Source: CAMPJU01 sp046566095
GTDB taxonomy: Bacteria; Pseudomonadota; Gammaproteobacteria; Xanthomonadales; Xanthomonadaceae
Direction of reading: 5' to 3'
DNA length: 9,132 bases
Assembly (NCBI GenBank): GCA_046566095.1
Contig: JBKHXI010000242.1
Span: forward strand, 1-9,132
Part shown: positions 1 through 5,505 of the stretch, piece after piece
Layout of the letters: each line of letters opens with the position of its first letter
How positions within the stretch are numbered: position 1 is the stretch's first letter
Translations under genes and position numbers: made by a program
Notes under the pieces: model-generated
What the model saw: the letters and a program-made list of their open reading frames with translations, nothing else
Database searches by the model: none
Told to the model about the DNA's origin: nothing

Positions 1-239
1 ACCCGCTGCTCGGGCTGGAGGACGGCCGGCTGCGCGACCCCGACCACCGCTTCGAATGGGACCGCGCCCGCTTCCGCGCCTGGGCCACGGGCGTGGCCCG
101 CCGCAACGGCCACCGGCTGCGCATCGCAGGCATCGGCGCACCGCACCCGGAATTCGGCCCACCGACCCAGTACGCCCACTTCAGCCGCAGAACGGAACCG
201 GCTCCATCCCCGCGCCAGCGCCGGGTACCACCCCTGTAG
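1..239 (+). CDS. Hen1-like 3'-terminal RNA ribose 2'-O-methyltransferase, C-terminal fragment
   Basis: The left edge cuts this gene; the reading frame starts at base 3 and 78 residues are visible before the TAG at 237-239. The fragment contains DPDHRFEWDRARFRAWATG at residues 12-30 and GAPHPEFGPPTQYAHF at 45-60. These resemble the end of bacterial Hen1 methyltransferases (typical family text: DHRFEWTR..F..WA..VA..., then GP..PE.GPPTQ..VF). Bacterial Hen1 adds a 2'-O-methyl group to the 3' end of RNA at a repair junction, usually together with the Pnkp kinase-phosphatase-ligase. The catalytic metal-binding region lies upstream of the window, so activity cannot be judged, and no pnkp lies downstream. 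Family members normally end near the AHF(S) position; here a Pro/Arg-rich tail of about 15 residues follows, and its stop codon is supplied by a REP repeat. Another class I SAM methyltransferase is the main alternative. Confidence 0.68.
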   Translation, partial: PLLGLEDGRLRDPDHRFEWDRARFRAWATGVARRNGHRLRIAGIGAPHPEFGPPTQYAHFSRRTEPAPSPRQRRVPPL

Positions 240-360
240 GAGCTGCGTAAGCTGCGACCAGATGCCTCGCGGACGCAAGACCACATCGGCCACATCGACA
301 GCATCGCGGCTTGCGCGGCCCCATCCATGACTCCGGGTCGCAGCTTACGCAGCTCCTACG
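235..360. repeat. REP doublet (REPIN-like) upstream of sulP
   Basis: Two 24-base arms, 236-259 and 336-359, are perfect reverse complements (left arm begins GTAGGAGCTGCG, continues TAAGCTGCGACC). They are separated by 76 bases. The spacer continues the symmetry in part, with CGCAAG at 274-279 against CTTGCG at 310-315, so a long interrupted cruciform or hairpin is possible. The spacer also holds a short direct repeat, CACATCG at 282-288 and 291-297. The arm matches the doublet at 3055-3173 at 24 of 26 bases, which shows a dispersed family. TAGGAGC...GCGACC elements are typical REP sequences of pseudomonads and xanthomonads; inverted pairs are called REPINs and are mobilised by RAYT transposases. 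The left arm overlaps the end of the Hen1-like gene. Confidence 0.85.
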
Positions 361-592
361 GCCGCCGGGATCGCGCGCCGCTTGTTGCCCGCCACTCCCG
401 CGAGCCGGGCGCTACACCACTACCGGTCGAACTCAGCGGGAGAGAACAGCGGCCATGCGGCTTGTCCGCTACAATGCCGCCTCCGCAGCTCGATGCGCCG
501 CGTGAACAACCCGCGCCGCTTTCCCTCCGATGACAGCGATCACCACGCCGCCCTAGGCGCGCACTGCCGCAGCGACGCTTCCGCCCTGCCCC
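361..592. other. Intergenic region before sulP, no gene seen
   Basis: Between the REP doublet and the sulP reading frame I find no supported gene. Open frames crossing this stretch run out of frame into sulP and have no family resemblance. In the sulP frame a TAG at 554-556 closes the region upstream. The one possible signal is the TACAAT hexamer at 470-475. Confidence 0.6.
470..475 (+). promoter_or_regulatory. Possible -10 box for sulP-usp
   Basis: TACAAT matches the sigma-70 -10 consensus at five of six positions and stands out in GC-rich DNA. The -35 position 17 bases upstream (CAGCGG, 447-452) is poor, so this is tentative. Transcription from here would give a leader of about 170 bases to the chosen sulP start. 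Confidence 0.3.
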
Positions 593-652
593 GTGGCCGG
601 CGGGCGCATTCCCGCATTTCCCGGCGCCGTCGCCGGTACTGGACGTCCACGC

Positions 653-2137
653 TTGAACACCCTTTCGCGCCTCCGCCAGGACTGGCTTGGCAATATCCGC
701 GGCGACCTGCTCGCCGGCCTGGTGGTCGCCCTCGCGCTGATTCCCGAGGCCATCGCCTTCTCGATCATCGCCGGGGTCGATCCGAAGGTCGGGCTGTACG
801 CCTCGTTCTGCATCTCGGTGGTGATCGCGTTCGCCGGCGGGCGGCCGGGCATGATCTCGGCCGCCACGGGGGCGATGGCGCTGCTGATGATCGGGCTGGT
901 GCGCGACCACGGGCTGCAATACCTGCTTGCCGCCACCATCATGACCGGCTTCCTGCAGGTCCTGGCGGGCGTCTTCAAGCTGGGCGTGCTGATGCGCTTC
1001 ATCTCGCGCTCGGTGATCACCGGCTTCGTCAACGCGTTGGCGATCCTGATCTTCCTTGCGCAGCTCCCCGAGCTCACCGGCGTGCCGTGGACGGTGTACG
1101 CGATGACGGCGGCGGGCCTGGCGATCATCTACGGTTTCCCGCGGCTGACCCGGGCGATCCCCTCGCCGCTGGTGGCGATCGTGCTGCTGACTGCGGTGGC
1201 GCTGCTGTTCCAGCTCGACATCCGCACCGTGGGCGACATGGGCGAGTTGCCCGACAGCCTGCCGGTGTTCCTGCTGCCGGACGTGCCGCTGAACTGGGAG
1301 ACGCTGTCGATCATCCTGCCGGTGTCGGCGACCCTGGCCATCGTGGGACTGCTCGAGTCGCTGCTGACCGCACAGATCGTCGACGACCTGACCGACACCC
1401 CCAGCAACAAGAACCGCGAAGCCACCGGCCAGGGCGTGGCCAACATCGCCTCAGGCCTGCTCGGCGGCATGGCCGGCTGCGCGATGATCGGCCAGTCGGT
1501 GATCAACGTGAAGTCGGGCGGCCGCGGGCGCCTGTCGGCGCTGGCCGCGGGCGTGTTCCTGCTGCTGATGGTGGTGTTCGCGGGCCCTTGGGTCGAGCGG
1601 ATCCCGATGGCGGCGCTGGTCGCAGTGATGATCATGGTCGCGATCGGCACCTTCAGCTGGTCGTCGATCCGGGACCTGCGCCACCACCCGAAGACCTCGA
1701 GCCTGGTGATGTTCGCGACCGTCGTCGTCACCGTGTTCACCCATGACCTCGCCAAGGGCGTGCTCACCGGGGTGCTGCTGTCGGCGCTGTTCTTCGCGCG
1801 CAAGGTCGGCCAGGTGCTGCACGTGGCCTCGGTCGCCTCCGCGGACGGCCGCTCCCGCGACTACATCGTGACCGGCCAGGTATTCTTCGCCTCCGCAGAT
1901 TCCTTCGTGGCAGGCTTCGACTTCAAGGAAGTGCTGGAGCGGGTGCGGATCGACGTCAGCCGCGCGCACTTCTGGGACCTGAGCGCGGTCGGCGCGCTGG
2001 ACAAGGTGGTGCTCAAGTTCCGACGCGAGGGCACTGAGGTCGAGCTGGTCGGCCTGAACCAGGCCAGCGCCACCCTGGTCGACCGCCTCGGCGTGCATGA
2101 CAAGCCCGACGCGGTCGAGCGTCTTTCCGGACATTGA
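653..2137 (+). CDS. SulP family inorganic anion transporter with STAS domain
   Basis: Inner-membrane transporter of the SLC26/SulP family, which moves sulfate, bicarbonate or related anions; the substrate cannot be read from sequence. With the TTG start at 653 it has 494 residues, normal for the family. Visible landmarks: the family signature PEAIAFSIIAGVDPKVGLYA at residues 31-50, the glycine-rich helix with ATGAMALLM at 71-79, a conserved core helix region from GLLESLLTAQIVDD (232-245) through the GGMAGC...GQSVINVKSGGRG stretch, and a C-terminal cytoplasmic STAS domain (about 404-485) with DLSAVGALDK at 442-451. I prefer TTG 653 over GTG 593. The 20 intervening codons have only about 12 of 20 G/C third positions, against about 17 of 20 just after 653, and encode a Gly/Pro-rich non-family sequence; neither start has a clear Shine-Dalgarno. 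The gene is followed at 10 bases by usp and probably co-transcribed with it. Confidence 0.93.
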   Translation: MNTLSRLRQDWLGNIRGDLLAGLVVALALIPEAIAFSIIAGVDPKVGLYASFCISVVIAFAGGRPGMISAATGAMALLMIGLVRDHGLQYLLAATIMTGFLQVLAGVFKLGVLMRFISRSVITGFVNALAILIFLAQLPELTGVPWTVYAMTAAGLAIIYGFPRLTRAIPSPLVAIVLLTAVALLFQLDIRTVGDMGELPDSLPVFLLPDVPLNWETLSIILPVSATLAIVGLLESLLTAQIVDDLTDTPSNKNREATGQGVANIASGLLGGMAGCAMIGQSVINVKSGGRGRLSALAAGVFLLLMVVFAGPWVERIPMAALVAVMIMVAIGTFSWSSIRDLRHHPKTSSLVMFATVVVTVFTHDLAKGVLTGVLLSALFFARKVGQVLHVASVASADGRSRDYIVTGQVFFASADSFVAGFDFKEVLERVRIDVSRAHFWDLSAVGALDKVVLKFRREGTEVELVGLNQASATLVDRLGVHDKPDAVERLSGH

Positions 2138-2141
2138 GGAG
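2136..2141 (+). promoter_or_regulatory. Shine-Dalgarno of usp overlapping the sulP stop
   Basis: GAGGAG shares its first bases with the TGA stop of sulP (2135-2137) and sits 6 bases before ATG 2148. This fixes the usp start at 2148 rather than the in-frame ATG at 2097 inside sulP, and suggests that termination on sulP feeds initiation on usp. Confidence 0.8.
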
Positions 2142-2147
2142 CCCGCC

Positions 2148-3026
2148 ATGGCCGCACCGCTGATCCATGCCGAAGGCCGCGTGCTGGCCGCCGTCGACGC
2201 CTCCGTCTACGCCGAAAGCGTGGCCCGCCACGCGGCCTGGGCTGCGACGCGGCTGCAGTCGCCATTGCAGTTCCTGCACGTGCTCGACCGCCACCCGGAA
2301 ACCGCGCCGGTCGCCGACCTCAGCGGCAACCTCGCCCTGGGCGCACGCGAGACCCTGCTGCTGGAGCTGGCCGAGGTCGACGCACAGCGCAGCCGGCTCG
2401 CGCAGGAACGCGGGCGCGCGCTGCTGGACGAGGTGCGCCGGCTGGCCGGCGAGCAGGGCGCGACCGATGCCTCGGGGCTGCTGCGACACGGCGGACTGGT
2501 CGACACCCTGGTCGAGCTCGAGCCGGAGGTACGCCTGTTCGTGCTCGGCAAGCGCGGCGAGCATGCCGATTTCGCCAGGGGCCATCTCGGCGGCGACCTC
2601 GAGCGGGTGGTGCGCGCGGTGCATCGCCCCTTGCTGGTCGCCTCGCGCGCGTTCCGCCCGATCGCGCGCATCGCGATCGCCTTCGACGGCAGCGCCACCA
2701 CCCGCAAGGGCGTGGCGATGGTCGCCGCCAGCCCGCTGTTCCGCGGCCTGCCCTGCGACGTGGTGATGGCCGGGCGCGACGACGGGGCCGCGCGCGAACA
2801 ACTGGCATGGGCGCAGGACACGCTCGCCGATGCCGGCTTCACGGTCGAAACGGTGCTCGCCGCCGGCGACGCCGAGAAGGTCATTTCCGCGCACGTCGCC
2901 GAGGCCGGCATCGACCTGCTGGTGATGGGCGCCTACGGCCACTCCCGCATCCGAACCCTGATCGTCGGCAGCACCACCACCGCGATGCTGCGCAGCTGCC
3001 GGATCCCGGTGCTGCTGTTGCGCTGA
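2148..3026 (+). CDS. Tandem-domain universal stress protein (UspA family)
   Basis: A soluble 292-residue protein with two Usp (Rossmann-like, nucleotide-binding) domains. Domain 1 is about 10-166 and opens with a strand ending in D17; domain 2 is about 172-292 and opens with AIAFDGS (D180). Domain 2 carries the complete ATP-binding motif G-x2-G-x9-G-S (G261, G264, G274, S275). Domain 1 has a variant, GKRGEHADFARGHLGGDLERV, with ten residues between the second and third glycines. Usp proteins bind ATP or other ligands and help cells survive starvation, respiratory or oxidative stress; their direct targets are often unknown. Coupling to a SulP transporter fits a regulatory or accessory role for that transporter, since SulP-Usp neighbours and fusions are known, but this is inference. 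A REP doublet follows the stop codon at 29 bases. Confidence 0.92.
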   Translation: MAAPLIHAEGRVLAAVDASVYAESVARHAAWAATRLQSPLQFLHVLDRHPETAPVADLSGNLALGARETLLLELAEVDAQRSRLAQERGRALLDEVRRLAGEQGATDASGLLRHGGLVDTLVELEPEVRLFVLGKRGEHADFARGHLGGDLERVVRAVHRPLLVASRAFRPIARIAIAFDGSATTRKGVAMVAASPLFRGLPCDVVMAGRDDGAAREQLAWAQDTLADAGFTVETVLAAGDAEKVISAHVAEAGIDLLVMGAYGHSRIRTLIVGSTTTAMLRSCRIPVLLLR

Positions 3027-3054
3027 GCCCGCCTGCTCCCGGGCCGCCTGCTCT

Positions 3055-3173
3055 TGTAGGAGCTGCTTCAGCTGCGACCAGGGGAAGGATCGCGGTTGCG
3101 GCAGCCGCAATGCCAGGCGCAGGCGACTTCGTGGTTTCTGGAACATCTGATCACAGCTGAAGCTGCTCCTACA
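3055..3173. repeat. REP doublet (REPIN-like) between convergent genes
   Basis: The left arm is 3055-3079 (TGTAGGAGCTGCTTCAGC followed by TGCGACC). The right arm is 3154-3173, the reverse complement of the first 20 bases of the left arm with one mismatch. The head of each arm is itself palindromic (AGCTG-CTT-CAGCT in the left arm). A separate small hairpin, TTGCGG-CAG-CCGCAA, sits between the arms at 3096-3110. The doublet fills most of the 173 bases between the usp stop (3026) and the stop of the convergent DUF3325-type gene (3200). It could act as a transcript-end barrier for both operons, but there is no T-run typical of an intrinsic terminator. Confidence 0.82.
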
Positions 3174-3199
3174 GGTTGAGCAACGCTCACTGGCTCGGC

Positions 3200-3487
3200 T
3201 CAGCGGCGGCGACGCGGACTGCGGTCGGGCATCGCGGCCAGCAGCAGCGGCCAGGCCAGGGCGGACAGCATCAGGGCGCAGGTCCAGAACACCGGCCCCT
3301 GTTCCCAGCCGATCACGGCGACGTAGCAGGCCAGGCTCGCCGCCAGCGCCAGCGCAGCGGCGATGCGCAGGACGCGCGCGCGGCCTGGCACGGCGGGACG
3401 CCCGCGCAGCGCCTGGTGGTGGCGCGGCATCGCCAGCACCAGCAGGCACCAGCCGAGCAGGATCAGTGCGGTGCCGAGCAGCAGCAT
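3200..3487 (-). CDS. DUF3325-type small membrane protein
   Basis: A 95-residue protein, last gene of the iron operon. Three hydrophobic segments are visible at about 2-20, 39-59 and 66-86, with a basic C-terminal tail (PRRRR). A PRHHQ histidine motif follows the first segment, where DUF3325 proteins typically carry an (M)xRHxxQ-like sequence. ATG 3487 lies 1 base after the TGA of the PepSY gene, and GGAAGGG at the end of that gene serves as the Shine-Dalgarno, so translation is coupled. DUF3325 genes are commonly found beside PepSY and DUF3649 genes downstream of siderophore receptors. The function is unknown; a subunit or assembly partner of the PepSY reductase is a reasonable inference. Confidence 0.82.
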   Translation of the reverse strand: MLLLGTALILLGWCLLVLAMPRHHQALRGRPAVPGRARVLRIAAALALAASLACYVAVIGWEQGPVFWTCALMLSALAWPLLLAAMPDRSPRRRR

Positions 3488-3488
3488 C

Positions 3489-5078
3489 TCACCCTTCCTG
3501 CGCCGCGAGCCGGACCGGGGTTCCGCGGGCGCCGACGCGGCTGCGCAGGCCCGCGCGCCGCGCCATCCAGCCGAACAGTGCCGCGAACGCCAGCAAGGCC
3601 AGGTCCACCGCCGCCAGCGCCCATTCGCCGCGCGGCAGGGTCGCCAGCAGGTGGCTGGACGACGTGGTCGCCAGGTTGGCCACCGGCACGGCCGCCATCG
3701 CCAGCGCGGTGGCGGCGAACAGGTCGCGCCAGCCGCGGCCGTGGCGGTCGCGCCAGGCGCCCCAGGCCGCGGCCAGCGCCCAGGCGGCGACGAACACCGC
3801 GACCTCGGCAGCGGCGCGATCCGGCAGCCCGGCCGGCAACAGCCGGTTGCCGAGCAGCATCGCCGCGCAGGCCAGCGGCATACCCGCGACCACGCCGACG
3901 TTGAGCGCGCGCACCAGCCCGTAGCCCGACAGCGCACCCGCCGCCGCGACCCGCTGCTCGCGCTTGCGCACCCAGACCTGCATGCCGCTGGCCAGCATCG
4001 CGCAGCCGGCCAGCCCCAGCAGGAAGTACAGCCAGCGCAGCGGTGCGCCGCCGAACTGCGCCATGTGCAGGCCGCCGAGGAAGGAATAGGTCAGGTAGCC
4101 CGCGCTCGGCGGCGGCGTGTGGTGCAGGAAGGCGCCGGTGGCCGCGTCGTACACCACCTGCTGCATGTCCCAGGCCACGCGCCGGCTGTGCTCCGTGCCG
4201 AAGGCGATCACCGCGCTGGCGTCGTCGGGATGCTCGACCGCGGCCCAGTCCACCGGCACCCCCATCCGCCGCTGCGCGTCGGCGAACAGCGCGTCGACCG
4301 AATGCAGCCGCTGCAGCGGCGCGCCGACCTCCGGACGCTCGTAGAAGCCACCGGCTTCCGCGAAATAGCGTTCCAGGTCGCCGCCGTAGGCGGCATTCAG
4401 GCCGCCGAAGACGTAGCTGGTGAAGAAGATGGCCACGCCGGTGTAGGCGATCATCAGGTGGAACGGCAGCCCGAGCACGCCGGCGACGTTGTGCCCGTCC
4501 AGCCAGGCGCGCTGCCCGCCGGCGCGCGGGCGGAAGGTGAAGAAGTCCTGGAAGATGCGCTTGTGGGTGATCACGCCGGCGACCAGGGCCACCAGCATCA
4601 TCATGCCGGCGAATCCGACCACGTACATGCCCCAGGTACCGGCGTGCAGGTTCCAGTGCAGCTCGAAGAAGAACTCGCCGCCCGCGGTCGAGGGGATGGC
4701 CTGGCCGGTGACCGGATGCAGGGTGCGCTTGCCCTGGCTGCCGTCGTCCATCATCCAGTAGGCCTCCATCCCGCGTTCGCGCGGGCCGGAAACGTGCGCC
4801 CACCACACGTGCGCGTCCGGGGCCAGCGCCGACAGCTGCGCGAACGCGGGGTCGAAGCGCGCGGCGACCTGGCGGTCGACGTCGTGCAGCGCCGGCCGCA
4901 TCCAGTCGTCGAGTTCGCGGTCGAAGCAGGCGATGGTGCCGCCGACGAAGATCACGAACAGCAGCCACCCGGCCAGCAGGCCCGACCAGGTGTGCAGCCA
5001 GGCCATCGACCGGCGCAGGCCGTTGTTCGCCCCGGCGTCGTCGCGCGCGGCCGGCTTCGGCATCGGCTTCGCGCTCAC
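3489..5078 (-). CDS. PepSY-associated TM protein, probable ferric-siderophore reductase
   Basis: A 529-residue inner-membrane protein. Segments: TM1 about 33-53 preceded by LHTWSGLLAG; a periplasmic PepSY-like region about 54-148; TM2 about 150-172; TM3 about 198-222 in GHNVAGVLGLPFHLMIAYTG; a second periplasmic region about 223-345; TM4 about 346-369; then a hydrophobic C-terminal part (about 390-507) with perhaps four more helices. Histidines at helix edges or inside helices (H29, H141, H145, H172, H196, H207, H338) are placed as in PepSY reductases such as FoxB, where histidines bind heme for electron transfer; FpvG of pyoverdine uptake is another relative. The likely role is to reduce Fe(III) and release it from an imported siderophore. 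The start is GTG 5078, which overlaps the upstream TGA as GTGA (4 bases); the open frame extends further upstream, but only as a shadow of the DUF3649-type gene. The substrate siderophore is unknown. Confidence 0.9.
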   Translation of the reverse strand: MSAKPMPKPAARDDAGANNGLRRSMAWLHTWSGLLAGWLLFVIFVGGTIACFDRELDDWMRPALHDVDRQVAARFDPAFAQLSALAPDAHVWWAHVSGPRERGMEAYWMMDDGSQGKRTLHPVTGQAIPSTAGGEFFFELHWNLHAGTWGMYVVGFAGMMMLVALVAGVITHKRIFQDFFTFRPRAGGQRAWLDGHNVAGVLGLPFHLMIAYTGVAIFFTSYVFGGLNAAYGGDLERYFAEAGGFYERPEVGAPLQRLHSVDALFADAQRRMGVPVDWAAVEHPDDASAVIAFGTEHSRRVAWDMQQVVYDAATGAFLHHTPPPSAGYLTYSFLGGLHMAQFGGAPLRWLYFLLGLAGCAMLASGMQVWVRKREQRVAAAGALSGYGLVRALNVGVVAGMPLACAAMLLGNRLLPAGLPDRAAAEVAVFVAAWALAAAWGAWRDRHGRGWRDLFAATALAMAAVPVANLATTSSSHLLATLPRGEWALAAVDLALLAFAALFGWMARRAGLRSRVGARGTPVRLAAQEG

Positions 5079-5407
5079 GGCCGCACCGCCTGCCCGGCCA
5101 GCAGCGCCGCCAGGCCGGTCATCGCCAGCGCCAGCAGCAGCGGCACGCCCGCCGCCCGCCAGGGCGAGCGCGCGGCGAAGGCGTGGACCGCCGCCGCCGT
5201 CCACACCACGAAGGCCAGCAGGCCGCCGGCCACCACCCGGTCGGGCCGCGCGAACGGCAGCACCGCCGCCATCAGCGCCGCGAAGGCGTGGGCGAGGAAA
5301 TAGCCGAGCGCGAGCGCGGACAGCGTGCGGACCGCGATGTCGAGCCTGCGGCGCCACGACATGGAAGCGGCGCTGCGCGGCTGGCGGGGGCTGGCGGCAT
5401 GGTTCAT
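5075..5407 (-). CDS. DUF3649-type small membrane protein
   Basis: A 110-residue protein with three predicted membrane helices at about 24-50, 56-78 and 84-106. The motif region around RTLSALALGYFLAHAFAALM followed by LPFARPDRV fits DUF3649 proteins, which usually sit between a TonB-dependent receptor and a PepSY protein in iron operons. It ends in TGA overlapping the GTG start of the PepSY gene, so the two are translationally coupled and probably work together in the inner membrane. I take ATG 5407; the alternative ATG 5362 (residue 16, MSWRRRLD) would still keep all three helices, and neither start has a clear Shine-Dalgarno. The biochemical function is not known; a partner of the reductase or a permease component are both possible. 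Confidence 0.8.
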   Translation of the reverse strand: MNHAASPRQPRSAASMSWRRRLDIAVRTLSALALGYFLAHAFAALMAAVLPFARPDRVVAGGLLAFVVWTAAAVHAFAARSPWRAAGVPLLLALAMTGLAALLAGQAVRP

Positions 5408-5419
5408 GCGGGGTCCGGG

Positions 5420-5434
5420 CCGGCGTGGCGCCGG
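5420..5434 (-). promoter_or_regulatory. GC hairpin ahead of the DUF3649-type gene
   Basis: CCGGCG and CGCCGG pair perfectly around a 3-base loop, 12 bases upstream of ATG 5407. In the operon mRNA this would sit next to or over the ribosome-binding region. It could lower expression of the membrane module relative to the receptor, or mark an RNA processing site. No T-run follows, so a full terminator is unlikely. Confidence 0.45.
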
Positions 5435-5442
5435 GAAAGCAG

Positions 5443-5463
5443 GTTCCTCGCTGCGCTCGGAAC
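5443..5463 (-). repeat. Short inverted repeat of the CATTCCGAGCG...CGAGGAA type
   Basis: On the minus strand this reads GTTCC-GA-GC-GCA-GC-GA-GGAAC: a 5-bp outer stem, a GA/GA step, a 2-bp inner stem and a 3-base loop. The symmetry is exact apart from the two opposed G-A positions. I recognise it as resembling the widespread intergenic GTCATTCCGAGCGxAGCGAGGAA repeat of many bacterial genomes, with flanks GTC before and CTGC after; this is from memory and only one copy lies in the window. It lies in the 98-base gap between the receptor gene and the DUF3649-type gene. Confidence 0.6.
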
Positions 5464-5490
5464 GACAGCTGTGGCGGGACAGGAATGGGC

Positions 5491-5500
5491 GGGGGGGGGG
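5491..5500. repeat. G10 homopolymer tract
   Basis: Ten consecutive G on the plus strand (C10 in the operon mRNA), 5 bases past the receptor stop codon. It is non-coding, so slippage would not shift a frame, but it could vary in length and affect structure or Rho/RNase behaviour in the intercistronic gap. Confidence 0.7.
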
Positions 5501-5505
5501 TGGAC

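Noticed and set aside
235..360. REP doublet as a CRISPR array or insertion-sequence end
   Set aside because: There are only two inverted arms, no regular direct repeats with unique spacers, and no transposase gene between them.
593..652. GTG 593 as the sulP start
   Set aside because: The 20 extra codons have low G/C at third positions and encode a Gly/Pro-rich sequence unlike SulP N-termini; it remains possible, as TTG 653 has no strong Shine-Dalgarno either.
382..1746. 454-residue open frame on the plus strand
   Set aside because: It overlaps sulP out of frame, has Arg/Pro/His-rich composition and no motifs; sulP has clear family signatures.
2097..2147. Earlier ATG for the universal stress protein
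   Set aside because: It lies inside sulP; ATG 2148 has a well-spaced GAGGAG and matches the start of the Usp fold.
3055..3173. REP doublet as an intrinsic terminator
   Set aside because: No T-run follows the hairpins on either strand; the arms match the dispersed REP family instead.
3363..5303. 646-residue open frame on the plus strand
   Set aside because: It is opposite the PepSY gene, with Gln/Arg/His-rich shadow composition and no recognisable domain.
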